DNA from: Deinococcus arcticus
GTDB lineage: Bacteria > Deinococcota > Deinococci > Deinococcales > Deinococcaceae
Direction: 5' to 3'
Length of the DNA: 64,000 bases
NCBI RefSeq assembly: GCF_003028415.1
Contig: NZ_PYSV01000005.1
Span: 1 to 64,000 of the forward strand
Numbering within the stretch: the first letter of the stretch is position 1; the number at the start of each line of letters is the position of its first letter. A program made the position numbers and the translations under genes. The notes under the pieces are model-generated. The model did not search any database. It saw nothing but the letters and a program-made list of their open reading frames with translations, and was not told where the DNA came from. Below are positions 1 through 8,986 of this stretch, piece after piece.

Positions 1-165
1 GGTGGTCGAATTCTGTAGGACTCAGCCCGACCAGCCGCTCAAAGGAACGTGCTCTGGACGTCAACTTCTCCAGCCGCAACACGCCTCAAGCTACCCACTT
101 CCACTCCTACTGCGCAACAGGTCTTGAAACCTGCATACAGTCCTCCAGGTCCTCCAGATGGCCGG
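1..165. other. Flank of orphan CRISPR array, possible leader
   Basis: No gene can be supported here. Because the adjacent repeats end in ATTGAAAC, the usual crRNA 5' handle, this side should be the leader. It is not strikingly AT-rich. A TTGAAAC at 124-130 is followed by 35 bases before the first intact repeat, which equals one spacer length, so it may be the remains of a degenerate repeat. The left part is cut by the window edge. Confidence 0.35.
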
Positions 166-562
166 GTCACAGCCCGCCTTCGGGTGGGCTGAGGATTGAA
201 ACCCGGCGCCACCCGTGCCTGCTGCCGCGACCGCCGCTGTCACAGCCCGCCTTCGGGTGGGCTGAGGATTGAAACGTAACCGTCTGCACCGTGGGGGAGG
301 GGAGGGTGGGGTCACAGCCCGCCTTCGGGTGGGCTGAGGATTGAAACACCGCGCACTGTCCAGCGCCGCCCGCAGGCCATGTCACAGCCCGCCTTCGGGT
401 GGGCTGAGGATTGAAACCACTGTGAGGGTCAGCAGCCGGTTTCCGCTGCCCCGTCACAGCCCGCCTTCGGGTGGGCTGAGGATTGAAACTGGAAGCAGGC
501 CCTCCGGGAACAGGAGATGGCCGAGGTCACAGCCCGCCTTCGGGTGGGCTGAGGATTGAAAC
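166..562 (+). CRISPR. Orphan CRISPR array, 6 intact 37-bp repeats, 5 spacers
   Basis: Six identical 37-bp repeats start at 166, 239, 311, 381, 453 and 526, separated by unique spacers of 33-36 bp. Each repeat begins GTCACAGCCCGCC and ends GAGGATTGAAAC. Internally AGCCCGCC and GGTGGGCT pair (one G-U) around a TTCG loop, giving an 8-bp stem with a UUCG tetraloop. The ATTGAAAC end gives the transcription direction (left to right). Such repeats occur with several type I and type III subtypes, so the subtype is not assigned. No cas gene for it lies in the window. It differs completely from the type I-E array at 50.2-54.2 kb. Confidence 0.97.
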
Positions 563-607
563 CTGACGGCGGCTGAGGTTACCGACGTCTGCCGCTGTCA
601 ATGCCTC

Positions 608-1450
608 TCACAGCCGGGTTCGAATCTCCCACAGCTCCGGGAAGAGCACCGTGTCCAGGGCGCGGCGCAGGTAGGCGGCCCCGCTCGTGCCGCCTGACCC
701 CCGCTTAAAGCCAATCGTGCGCTCCACGGTGGTCATGTGGTTAAAGCGCCAGCGGCGAAAATTGTCTTCCACGTCCAGCAGCTTCTCGGCCAGTTCGTAC
801 AGGTCCCAGTAATGCGCGGGGTCGCGGTACACCTGCAGCCACGCGGCCAGGACGTCCTCGTTCAGGACGGGCGGCTGACTCAGGTCGCGGTTCAGGACCG
901 CCTGGGGGATGGACAGGCCACGCGCGGCGACCAGGCGCAGAGTCAGGTCGTACACGCTGGGGGCCTGCATGGCCTCCTGCAGGGGCCCATGCAGGTCGGG
1001 GCGGTGCTCGTGCGGCCGCAGCAGGGCCTCAAAGCGGTTGCCCAGCAGAAATTCCACCATGCGGTAGGCAGCACTCTGAAAGCCAGACGCCTGCCCGAAG
1101 GCGTGGCGAAACTGCAGGTAGTCCGCCGGGGTCATGGTTTTCAGGACCTCCCAGGCGTTGGTCAGCTGCTCCTGGGCCCGCACCACCCGGGTCAGGCCCT
1201 TGAGGGGCGCGTCGGTGATGCCGGCTTCCAGCTGCGCCATGGCGGCGCGCAGCTCACGGATAATTAGCTCCAGCCACACCTCGCTGACATGGTGCACGGC
1301 AATAAAGAGGTGCTCGTCGTGCGCTGTCGTCACCGGGCGGTGGGCGCTTTTCAGGGTGTCCAGTTGCAGATAATCGCCGTAGCTGAGGCTGCGGGTAAAG
1401 TCCGTGTACGCCTGCTCGGGGGCGTCGGGGTGGTGCTCGGGGCGGCTCAT
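608..1450 (-). CDS. kynA: Tryptophan 2,3-dioxygenase
   Basis: A heme enzyme that oxidises L-tryptophan to N-formylkynurenine, the first step of the kynurenine pathway. The 280-aa protein is of normal bacterial length. The distal His lies in the AVHHVSEVW segment (about residue 54). The proximal heme ligand is His238 in RRWRFNHMTTVERTIGFKRG, followed by the conserved GSGGTSG. The reading frame is open further upstream, but the start chosen here gives MSRPEHHP and an ATGA overlap with the kynU stop, so the two genes are translationally coupled, kynU first. The stop is about 45 bp from the last repeat of the orphan CRISPR array. No kynurenine formamidase gene is visible in the window, so that intermediate step must be encoded elsewhere. 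Confidence 0.95.
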   Translation of the reverse strand: MSRPEHHPDAPEQAYTDFTRSLSYGDYLQLDTLKSAHRPVTTAHDEHLFIAVHHVSEVWLELIIRELRAAMAQLEAGITDAPLKGLTRVVRAQEQLTNAWEVLKTMTPADYLQFRHAFGQASGFQSAAYRMVEFLLGNRFEALLRPHEHRPDLHGPLQEAMQAPSVYDLTLRLVAARGLSIPQAVLNRDLSQPPVLNEDVLAAWLQVYRDPAHYWDLYELAEKLLDVEDNFRRWRFNHMTTVERTIGFKRGSGGTSGAAYLRRALDTVLFPELWEIRTRL

Positions 1451-2697
1451 GCGCGGGCCTCCAGGATGGTCTGCACGCCCCGGGCCGCGCGGTACACATC
1501 GGCAAACGAGTGATACAGCGGCGTCAACCCAAAGCGCAGGATGTCCGGCGTGCGGAAGTCGCCCACCAGACCCGCCGCAATCAGCTCGGCCATCACCTCG
1601 CGCGCCTGGGGGTGGCGGTAACTCACCTGAGAGCCGCGTTCGTGGTGGCCACGCGGCGTGACCAGCTCCAGGGACAGCCGCGCGCACGCGGGGTCCAGCC
1701 ACCCAATAAAGGCGTCGGTCAGGGCCAGGGACTTGGCGCGCAGGACCTGCAGGTCCACGTCGGCAAAGGCGTCCAGGGCCGCGTCCAGGGCGCTCAGGCT
1801 CAGGACCATGGGCGTGCCGGTCACGAAGCGGCGGGCGCCGGGGGCCGGCACGTAGTCGCGCGCCATCTCGAAGGGGTCGGCGTGCCCCATCCAGCCGCTC
1901 AGGGCCACCGGGGCGCGGTCATGGTGCCGCCGGGCCACGTACAGAAAGGCTGGGGCCCCGGGACCGCCGTTCAGGTACTTGTAACCGCAGCCCACGGCAA
2001 AGTCGGCGCCCGCCGCGTTCAGCTCCACCGGAAAGGCCCCGGCCGAGTGCGCCAGATCCCAGACCGTCAGGACCCCCGCCGCCCGGGCCTGCGCACTGAT
2101 GGCCGCCAGGTCCAGGCAACGGCCGGTGCGGTAGTCCACCTGGGTCAGCAGCACAGCGGCCACGTCGGCGCCCAGGTGGGCGCCCACCTCGCCGGCCGGC
2201 ACGCGGCGCAGCTCAAAGCGGCCATCCAGCAGCGCGCTCAGGCCCTGGGCCACATACAGGTCGGTGGGAAAGTTGTCGGCGTCGGTCAGCAGCACGCGCC
2301 GTTCGGGGGGCGCCACGCCCAGGGCCGCCGCCAGCGCCTTGAAGGTATTCACGCTGGTGCTGTCGCCCACCGCCACCTCGTCGGGCTGCGCGCCGATCAG
2401 GCGGGCGATCTTGGCCGCCACGCGGTCGGGCAGCGCCATCCAGTCCCGGCCCTGGGCCGCCCCCAAGGTCCACGAGCCAATCAGGGCCTCACCCCACTCC
2501 TGCTCGGTCACCCCGCGCACGCGCGCTGCCACGCGGCGGCTCAGCGCGCCCAGGCTGTTGCCGTCCAGGTAGATCACGCCTTCTGGCAACAGAAAGTCCC
2601 CGCGCTTGTGGGCCAGGGGGTCACGGGCATCTAGGGCCAGCACTTCAGGGGGAACGGGCAGGGTCTGCAGGTCGGCCAGGGCCGTCTGGGTGGTCAT
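1447..2697 (-). CDS. kynU: Kynureninase
   Basis: A PLP-dependent hydrolase that cleaves kynurenine (or 3-hydroxykynurenine) to anthranilate and alanine. The 416-aa length is typical. The PLP-binding Lys is expected at residue 240 in GCGYKYLNGGPGAPAF, with the cofactor-contacting Asp and His in WDLAHSAG (about 214-217). The ATG is preceded by a good AAGGAG ribosome site about 7 bases upstream. It is the first gene of a two-gene operon with kynA (4-bp overlap), so together they run tryptophan catabolism toward anthranilate. Confidence 0.96.
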   Translation of the reverse strand: MTTQTALADLQTLPVPPEVLALDARDPLAHKRGDFLLPEGVIYLDGNSLGALSRRVAARVRGVTEQEWGEALIGSWTLGAAQGRDWMALPDRVAAKIARLIGAQPDEVAVGDSTSVNTFKALAAALGVAPPERRVLLTDADNFPTDLYVAQGLSALLDGRFELRRVPAGEVGAHLGADVAAVLLTQVDYRTGRCLDLAAISAQARAAGVLTVWDLAHSAGAFPVELNAAGADFAVGCGYKYLNGGPGAPAFLYVARRHHDRAPVALSGWMGHADPFEMARDYVPAPGARRFVTGTPMVLSLSALDAALDAFADVDLQVLRAKSLALTDAFIGWLDPACARLSLELVTPRGHHERGSQVSYRHPQAREVMAELIAAGLVGDFRTPDILRFGLTPLYHSFADVYRAARGVQTILEARA

Positions 2698-3023
2698 GGT
2701 TCACTCCTTAGCAACGGTGCAACAGTGGGGCGGCGGGGCGAAATGCGGCCTACAGAGGGGCGCGCATCGGGCGGCCCAGATGCGCGCACCACCACGCATG
2801 CAGCACGCAGGCAATGGCGTTGGCCACCGCGTGGCGGCCGTGCCCGGCCAGAAAGAGACGACGTGCCCCTGGCCGGGCGGCCAGGCAGCGGCTTCCCACA
2901 GCAGGGGGGCACAGTCGTCTCACGCTGACTTCAGGGTACATGACCCGCCGCCACAGGGCCAGGAAACGGCCCAGGGAAAAGGCCCCCAGCCACAGGGGCC
3001 GGGGACCGGGGGCAGAGCTGAAT
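2698..3023. other. Intergenic, no supported gene
   Basis: These 326 bases lie between kynU and the protease stop codon. Short open frames exist on both strands (for example a 63-codon one at 2750-2941 minus) but none has a ribosome site or recognisable product. The kynU promoter must lie here. No clear -35/-10 pair was found. Confidence 0.5.
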
Positions 3024-4235
3024 TCAGTTGCCGGTGTAGAGCAGACGGTTGGGGCTGCCGGTGCCCGCGCCCGTCACCTTGCCGGTGGTGGCGGTATTGA
3101 TGATGGCACTCGTGACGCTGCTGGTGGTGCTGTTGCCAGCGGCCAGCTTCAGGACAGCGGCGCCGGCCACGTGGGGAGAGGCCATGGAGGTGCCGGAGAT
3201 GGTGTTGGTGGCGGAGGTGGAGCCGATCCAGGTGGAGGTGATGTTGCTGCCGGGGGCGAAGATATCCACGCAGCTGCCGAAGTTCGAGAAGGAGCTGCGG
3301 GCGTCCGTGTTCGTGGTGCTGCCCACGGTGATCGCACTGGCGGCACTGGCTGGCGAGACGTTACAGGCGTTCTGGTTCTCGTTGCCTGCGGCCACCACCA
3401 TCACCAGGTTGCGGCTGGCGGCGTTGTTCACGGCGTCGTTCACAGCCTGACTGTAGCCCCCGCCCAGGCTCATGTTCGCCACGGCCTTGGCCGTGCCCTT
3501 GTTATTCAGTGCCCAGTTAACACCGGCAATGACGCCGGAGTTGCTGCCCGAGCCCTGGCAGTTCAGCACTTTGACGGCGACGAGGGTCGCACCCTTGGCC
3601 ACGCCCCAGGTGCTGCCCCCCACGGTGCCGGCCACGTGCGTGCCGTGCCCCTGGCAGTCGGAGTTGTTGCCGTCCCCGGTGGTGTTCGTACCCCACACCG
3701 CGCGCCCACCAAAGTTGCTGTGCGCCGTGTTGATCCCCGTGTCAATGATGTAGGCGCGGATACCGCTGCCCGTGGCGTTGTACACATACGACCCGTTGAG
3801 GGGCAGGCTGCGCTGGTCAATGCGGTCCAGGCCCCAGGTGGCGCCGGTCTGGGTGGCGGTGGCGTGCATCACGCCGTCCTGCTCGATGTACTTCACGCGG
3901 GGGTCTGCCTGCAGCTTCTGCAGGTTCTCGGGGTTTAACTTGGCCGCAAAGCCGTTCAGAGCCACGCTGTAAAGGTGCTGAATCGTCACGCCCTGGGGGT
4001 CAAGGTTCAGACTTCCAATCAGGCCGCTGGCGTCCTGAGCGCTGAGGTCGCTGGCGACGTCATCCTTGAACACCACGATGTACTGCCCAGGAATGGCGTC
4101 GGGGTTGGCCGTGCCCAGCACTGGCGTACCGGCATTGGCGGCAGGCTCAGTGGCTTGGGGCGTGGTCGTGCTGGTTCCGCACGCGGCGAGGAGAAGGGTG
4201 AGCGCAAGGGCAGAGCTGGCAAGACGTGCGTTCAT
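3024..4235 (-). CDS. Subtilisin-like (S8) serine protease, lipoprotein
   Basis: A secreted peptidase of the proteinase K / aqualysin group, 403 aa. Residues 1-19 form a lipoprotein signal ending LLAAC (Cys19). An inhibitor-I9 type propeptide spans about 45-125 (GQYIVVFKDDV to VKYIEQDGV). The catalytic triad is Asp165 (YIIDTGIN), His197 (CQGHGTHVAG) and Ser350 (SGTSMASPHVAG), with the oxyanion Asn285 in AAGNENQ. The start was chosen at the ATG preceded by AGGAGGTTCACC; an upstream in-frame extension lacks such a site. Deinococci carry many such proteases. The lipobox predicts surface anchoring rather than free secretion. The start region is copied about 450 bp upstream (see 4500-4682). Confidence 0.94.
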   Translation of the reverse strand: MNARLASSALALTLLLAACGTSTTTPQATEPAANAGTPVLGTANPDAIPGQYIVVFKDDVASDLSAQDASGLIGSLNLDPQGVTIQHLYSVALNGFAAKLNPENLQKLQADPRVKYIEQDGVMHATATQTGATWGLDRIDQRSLPLNGSYVYNATGSGIRAYIIDTGINTAHSNFGGRAVWGTNTTGDGNNSDCQGHGTHVAGTVGGSTWGVAKGATLVAVKVLNCQGSGSNSGVIAGVNWALNNKGTAKAVANMSLGGGYSQAVNDAVNNAASRNLVMVVAAGNENQNACNVSPASAASAITVGSTTNTDARSSFSNFGSCVDIFAPGSNITSTWIGSTSATNTISGTSMASPHVAGAAVLKLAAGNSTTSSVTSAIINTATTGKVTGAGTGSPNRLLYTGN

Positions 4236-4998
4236 GGTGAACCTCCTGGGGTATTCCTCGGCCTCGCACAGCCATGTCTGCCCCAGAGACACAGAAACGT
4301 GCGCCTGAACAGAAGCATTGAGGTCGATCAGCTGTAGGAACGAAACGAATGATAGTCAGCGCACGATGCTGCCAACATGAGAATATTTTCCTTAGTGCCC
4401 AATCACCCCGGGCCAGATATTCAAATGTCAAGTTTTCCTGCACCAAAACGACCATTTTTATCGTCTTTTATAGTGGGACATCTTCCACTGGCAGCAGGGT
4501 CAGATGAGGACTGCTTTATCTCCTTCACGCTTTAGGACCGCCTGCATTGAAAGCAGGGGCTGGCAAAACGGGAAGAGATCCAAGGAGGTCAGCACCCCGG
4601 ACAGGTGGCGTACCCCTCGCAGGAAGCTGCAGGGGCAGCCGCGTGCGTTTTCCTGCTCCCCTTGCCAGGACTGGGACCTCATGGTGAACCTCCTGGGGAA
4701 TGGGGATGCGGCCCCTCGGTAACGCGCCGTGTTTGCCCGAACTGGCGCCGGGGCCAGCGGTGAGGGGTAAACCACGATCAGGTTGTGAGGTCGCCTTCCA
4801 TGACAGCCGGCCCTGAGCATCCTTCAGATGAGGTTCAGCCTTGTCCCCTGCCATCTGGCAGGCATGGGACACCCAGGACGGTCCAGTGCGCCTGAAGAGC
4901 CCCATGGGCCCCGGCGTTCGGCTCCGCTGTCTGACCGAACAGTGAGGAGGATTGACGTTTCTTCATGAGGAATCTGATGCCCGGGTGCAGATAAAGGT
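4236..4998. other. Long intergenic region upstream of protease
   Basis: No confident gene. The part at 4375-4480 is unusually AT-rich and contains TTGACA on the minus strand (4426-4431), a possible -35 box for the protease, though no good -10 lies at normal spacing. The stretch around 4675-4713 repeats the protease ribosome site and start codon. Confidence 0.5.
4500..4682 (-). pseudogene. Possible decayed copy of a secreted-protein gene start
   Basis: The 20 bases covering the ribosome site, ATG and next base are identical to those of the S8 protease gene (protease copy ending at 4233, this copy ending at 4680). The frame that follows encodes 60 aa (MRSQSWQGEQENARG...) with no signal peptide and no similarity to the protease. 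It could be a duplicated 5' end that has since decayed, or a small unrelated gene that recruited the same leader. Low confidence in either reading. Confidence 0.25.
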
Positions 4999-6261
4999 GT
5001 GATGTCCCCCCTGCCGGGGGCATCCTGGTTTCCGGCGGTCAGGCTGGGCAAATCTGTCAGAGTACGGCTGACCTTTGTTGTCCACCTGGCCTCCGCTTCC
5101 CGTCCGGCGGCTCCCCGTCACGGAGCCTGTGTCCCGCCTGCCTTGAACGCGCTGCTGCACAGCCTATTTGTGAACCTGAGCGTGCTGATCACGTTCGCGT
5201 TTCTGCTGAGCCAGACCTACCGGGCGTGGCCGCCGCCCCCGGGCTGGCGCCTGCCCACCCTGCGGCTGCTGCTGACCATGCTGGCCACGGTGACGCTGTA
5301 CCTGATGGCCACGCCCGAGCCGTCGGGGACCCGCATTGATCTGGCGCTGGTGCCTATTGCGATCATGGCGCTGCGCTACGGGGGCTGGGTGGGGGTGCTG
5401 TGCGGCCTGCCCGCCGCGCTGCTGCCGCTGGCCGGGCACGCCAGCGACGCGCTGATCAGCGTGCTGAACCTGCTGGCGGTCGCGGCCCTGGCGCACTCGC
5501 TGCGCTGGACCCTGAACATGCACGACGCCCAGGGTTCGCTGCGGCGCTACGGCTGGGCCGGCAGCCTGATCTTTCTGCCCAACGAACTGCCGCTGTGGCT
5601 GCTGGGCGACACCGAAACCCTGCTGCGGGTGTACCTGCCGGCCCTGGCTTTCCACATCCTGGGGTTCTGGGCCGTGGCGGTCATGATCACCAGCCGCGTG
5701 GCCCTGCTGCAAAGCACAGACCAGTTCCGGTTGCAGGCGCTGCAAGACGCCCTGTGTGGCCTGCCCAACCGCCGCCAGTTTGAACAGGACCTGCCCCTCA
5801 CGGCCCCCGGAGACGCCCTGCTGCTCATTGATCTGGACCATTTCAAGCGCGTGAACGACGAGTTTGGCCATCCGGTAGGCGACGAGGTGCTGGCCGCCGT
5901 GGGCCGGGTGCTGGCCGACACCCTGCGCGGGCGTGACCGCGCCTACCGCTACGGTGGCGAGGAATTTGCCGTGATTCTGCGCCGGGTGCCCGCCGAGCGG
6001 CTGCCCCAGATTGCCCAGCGGCTGCGCGAGGCCGTGACCGGGCTGCGCTTTGCTCCGCCCCTGGGCGGCGTGACGGTGTCGATTGGCGGCGCGTCCTTTG
6101 GACCGTGGTCCAGCACCCGCACCCTGTGGCAGGCCGACGACGCGCTGTACCGGGTCAAGCAGTCGGGGCGCAATGGCGTGCGCATTGCCGCCCCGGGCGC
6201 CGCCCTGCCCGACAGCGGCCCCCTGCAGGCCCTGCTGGAAGCGGCGCCCCCGGTGCGCTGA
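4999..6261 (+). CDS. Membrane diguanylate cyclase (GGDEF)
   Basis: Makes cyclic di-GMP from two GTP. The N-terminal half holds about six hydrophobic segments beginning LLHSLFVNLSVLITFAFLL, resembling the 5TM-5TMR_LYT sensor type. The C-terminal GGDEF domain (about 255-405) has an intact GGEEF active site in YRYGGEEF (about 318) and an RGRD inhibitory I-site five residues before it, so it should be active and product-inhibited. The frame opens with GTG-ATG at 4999/5002 after AAAGGTG, leaving about 50 residues before the first helix. A TTG at 5143 that would begin directly at the membrane part is a possible alternative start. Confidence 0.88.
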   Translation: MMSPLPGASWFPAVRLGKSVRVRLTFVVHLASASRPAAPRHGACVPPALNALLHSLFVNLSVLITFAFLLSQTYRAWPPPPGWRLPTLRLLLTMLATVTLYLMATPEPSGTRIDLALVPIAIMALRYGGWVGVLCGLPAALLPLAGHASDALISVLNLLAVAALAHSLRWTLNMHDAQGSLRRYGWAGSLIFLPNELPLWLLGDTETLLRVYLPALAFHILGFWAVAVMITSRVALLQSTDQFRLQALQDALCGLPNRRQFEQDLPLTAPGDALLLIDLDHFKRVNDEFGHPVGDEVLAAVGRVLADTLRGRDRAYRYGGEEFAVILRRVPAERLPQIAQRLREAVTGLRFAPPLGGVTVSIGGASFGPWSSTRTLWQADDALYRVKQSGRNGVRIAAPGAALPDSGPLQALLEAAPPVR

Positions 6262-6655
6262 AGCGGGGCCCACCCCCATCCCCCCCGGCCAGCGCGCGCA
6301 GACAGCGCGGGCATTGCAAGCCGGATCAGCTTCGGTACAGAACCTGGGGCTCACAATGGGCCGGTGGCCGAGCTGTGGGGCTGTGGCGCCCCAACCCAGC
6401 GCCCCAGATGCCTAAAGCCCAGTCCTCATGCTCCTCATCCAGCGCGAAAGCCCGCGCGGCACCATGACCCTGTTCCTGCCTCTCACCGCGCCTCCCCGTC
6501 GTCTTCCCCTGGCCTCTGGTGGGCCATAGCCTGAGCTGCGGTCCCTGGCTCACCCTGCCCCACTGCTGCGCGCCAGCCCCGGACGCGCCAAAGGACGGTG
6601 TTTGTCTCTCCGTGGTTCGCCTTCTGTTCGCTCTCGCCGCGTTCGCCCGGCCCAT
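6262..6655. other. Intergenic, nothing recognised
   Basis: 394 bases between two plus-strand signalling genes. No ribosome site, repeat or strong hairpin was found. Small frames here are compositional. Confidence 0.4.
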
Positions 6656-8950
6656 ATGACCACGCCCCCGCTGGCACCTTCTCCCAGTGCCCAGCACCTG
6701 CAGCCCCAGTCCCTGCGGCTGCAGGTGCTGGGGCTACTGCTGGCGCTGTTTGTGCCGCTGGGCGTCAGTGCCCTGGTCCTGATTCCCGGGGTCATGAACG
6801 CCCGCTTTGCCCAGATTGAACGCGCGCAGTTGCAGCAGGCCGCTGAAATTGCCGCCGCCAACCTCAAGGCCGAAGAGGACCGGGTGGGCCTGTTCGTGCT
6901 GAATTTCAGCCTCTGGACCGAAACCTTTGAGTTCGCGGCTGGGCGCAATCCGGAGTATCTGGCCGCCAACCTGGTGCCCGGCACCTTCAAGGGTGGGCGG
7001 GTGGACTACTGGGGCATACAGGCGCCAGACGGCCGGGTGCTGTCGGCCGCCACGCTGCGCGGCGAACAGGTGGTGCCCGCCACCGGGGTGCTGCGCGCAC
7101 TGTTTGCCCAGTTGCCCCAGCCGCTGCCGCCAGAGGGCCGCAGCGGCGTGGTGGCGCTGGAGGGGCGCCCGGTGGCGGTGGCCGCGCGGGTGATCACGCG
7201 TGACGATGGCCAGGGCCGGGGCGGAGTGATGCTGCTGGCCCGCGAACTGACCCCCGGGGTCCTGAGCGCCCTGATGTACGACCAGCGGGCGTTTGGCGCG
7301 CGCCTGAGCCCTGGCCCGCCGGCCCGCGTCACCTACCGCTTTGGCGCCGACCAGAGTCTGGCCCGCGCGCCGCTGGCGGCCCCCAGCGGGCCCCCGCAAC
7401 TGGCCCTGGAGGTGCGCCAGACGCGCGCCGTATCGCAGGCGGGCGAGGTCACCACGCAGCAGTTGCGGCTGGCCGTTATTCTGGCGAGCCTGCTGACGGG
7501 CACGGGGCTGCTGTGGTTTCTGAACCGCCGGGTGCTGAACGTGGTCGAGGGCTACAAGCGCGACGTGCAGCAGATCGCCCGGAACCCGGTCCACCGCCTG
7601 GACGGCCGCGACCGCACCGAGCTGGGGCTGCTGGCCGGCACCATCAATGACCTGCTGGACCACCTGCAGGCCCGCGAGGCGCAGCTGCGAACCCGCGCCC
7701 AGCAGGACGAGCTGACCGGCGCCTATACCCTGGCGGGGCTGCTGGAAGAGCTGGGCGACCAGACGGTGTGCGGCGCCCTGGTGGTGGAGGTGCCCCGGCT
7801 GCAGGAGTGGACCGGGCTGTACGGCGAACACTTTGTGGACACCCTGATTGCGGCCCTGGCCGCCCGGTTGCGCGCCGCCGGACCGCAGCAGCTGTGCGCG
7901 CGGCTGTCGACCAGCACCCTGGCCCTGGTCACCCGCGCGCCGCAGGGCCTGGAGCCGGCGGCGCTGCTGGCGCAACTGGAACAGCCCTTCCGGCTGACCG
8001 AGGGCGAGGTGATGGTCAAACTCACGGCCGGCTCTGCCGGGGCGCCCGGCGGCCTGCCCGCGCAGACCCTGCTGCGCCACGCCGGCATTGCCCTGCAGCA
8101 CGCCCTGGACCACCACGAGCCGCTGGGCCTGTTCACCGAAACGCTGCTGCGCCGCAGCCAGGAAGCGCACCTGCTCGAAACGCTGCTGCCGGGCGCAGCG
8201 GCCCGGGGCGAACTGTTTCTGGCCTACCAGCCGGTCATGGCCGTGCAGAGTGGCGCCTGGGTGAGTGTGGAGGCCCTGCTGCGCTGGACCCACCCGGTGC
8301 ATGGCCCGGTATCGCCCGCCACCTTCGTGCCCATCGCCGAGCGCAGCGGACAGATTTACGCGCTGGGCGACTGGGCGCTGCGCGCGGCGGTGCGCGAGGT
8401 GTTGCAGGCCCGCGCGGTGTGGCCACAGGCGCGGGTGAACGTGAACGTGAGCCCGGTGCAGCTGCTCACGCCTGACTTCGCGGCGCAGGTCATGGCGGTG
8501 CTGGACACCCTGCAGGCCCCGGCTGACCTGCTGACCCTGGAAGTCACCGAATCCACCGTGATGCAGAATGTCTCGCTGGCCTGCACCCACCTGCGCCAGC
8601 TGCGCGAGGCGGGCGTGCGCGTGGCGCTGGACGACTTTGGCAGCGGGCATTCCAGTCTGGGCGTGCTGACCGAGCTGCCGCTGGACGTGGTGAAGCTGGA
8701 CCGCTCGTTTCTGCGCGCCTCCCTGGGCGGCACCCAGCGCGCTGCCCTGCTGCACGGCTCTATTCGCCTGGCCAGCGACCTGGGGCTGGCGGTGGTGGCC
8801 GAGGGCGTGGAAGACGAGGCCATGCTGCAGCGCCTGCGTGACCTGGGCTGCACCTACGCGCAGGGCTACCACATCGCGCGCCCGCAGGCGCTGGCCACCC
8901 TGCTGGCGCAGCGGCCCGGCGCATCCCTGGGCCGACCGTCAGAGGTCTGA
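6656..8950 (+). CDS. CHASE4-HAMP-degenerate GGDEF-EAL phosphodiesterase
   Basis: A membrane-bound cyclic-di-GMP phosphodiesterase of 764 aa. A first helix (about 22-45) is followed by a periplasmic CHASE4-like sensor (LWTETFEFAAGRNPEYLAANL), a second helix (about 270-290), HAMP, then a GGDEF-like domain that lacks the GGDEF signature. The EAL domain is intact: EALLRW (about 539), NVNVSPVQL, LEVTEST, DDFGSGHSSLGVL (about 658), KLDRSF, VAEGVE and YAQGYHIARP supply the metal and catalytic residues. An in-frame TTG lies 54 bases upstream; the ATG at 6656 was preferred because the extension is Arg-rich and unlike the family. No strong ribosome site precedes either. Confidence 0.88.
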   Translation: MTTPPLAPSPSAQHLQPQSLRLQVLGLLLALFVPLGVSALVLIPGVMNARFAQIERAQLQQAAEIAAANLKAEEDRVGLFVLNFSLWTETFEFAAGRNPEYLAANLVPGTFKGGRVDYWGIQAPDGRVLSAATLRGEQVVPATGVLRALFAQLPQPLPPEGRSGVVALEGRPVAVAARVITRDDGQGRGGVMLLARELTPGVLSALMYDQRAFGARLSPGPPARVTYRFGADQSLARAPLAAPSGPPQLALEVRQTRAVSQAGEVTTQQLRLAVILASLLTGTGLLWFLNRRVLNVVEGYKRDVQQIARNPVHRLDGRDRTELGLLAGTINDLLDHLQAREAQLRTRAQQDELTGAYTLAGLLEELGDQTVCGALVVEVPRLQEWTGLYGEHFVDTLIAALAARLRAAGPQQLCARLSTSTLALVTRAPQGLEPAALLAQLEQPFRLTEGEVMVKLTAGSAGAPGGLPAQTLLRHAGIALQHALDHHEPLGLFTETLLRRSQEAHLLETLLPGAAARGELFLAYQPVMAVQSGAWVSVEALLRWTHPVHGPVSPATFVPIAERSGQIYALGDWALRAAVREVLQARAVWPQARVNVNVSPVQLLTPDFAAQVMAVLDTLQAPADLLTLEVTESTVMQNVSLACTHLRQLREAGVRVALDDFGSGHSSLGVLTELPLDVVKLDRSFLRASLGGTQRAALLHGSIRLASDLGLAVVAEGVEDEAMLQRLRDLGCTYAQGYHIARPQALATLLAQRPGASLGRPSEV

Positions 8951-8974
8951 AAGAAAGCTGTGCGAACCGGGGGG

Positions 8975-8980
8975 TAAGCT
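8975..8980 (+). promoter_or_regulatory. -10 box TAAGCT, leaderless start
   Basis: TAAGCT fits TANNNT and ends 6 bases before the ATG at 8987, the arrangement seen at leaderless genes in Deinococcus. Confidence 0.55.
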
Positions 8981-8986
8981 GGGACC

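Noticed and set aside
611..633. GGGTTCGAATC, a tRNA T-arm-like sequence next to the orphan array
   Set aside because: It is the antisense of the conserved kynA C-terminal codons (ELWEIRTRL); no acceptor, D or anticodon arms are present.
2750..2941. 63-codon minus-strand frame upstream of kynU
   Set aside because: No ribosome site, no recognisable family, and similar overlapping frames on the other strand.
6734..8872. 712-codon minus-strand frame opposite the EAL gene
   Set aside because: GC-rich codon bias leaves the antisense frame open; its product is Gln/His/Arg-rich with no motif, while the plus frame has complete EAL motifs.
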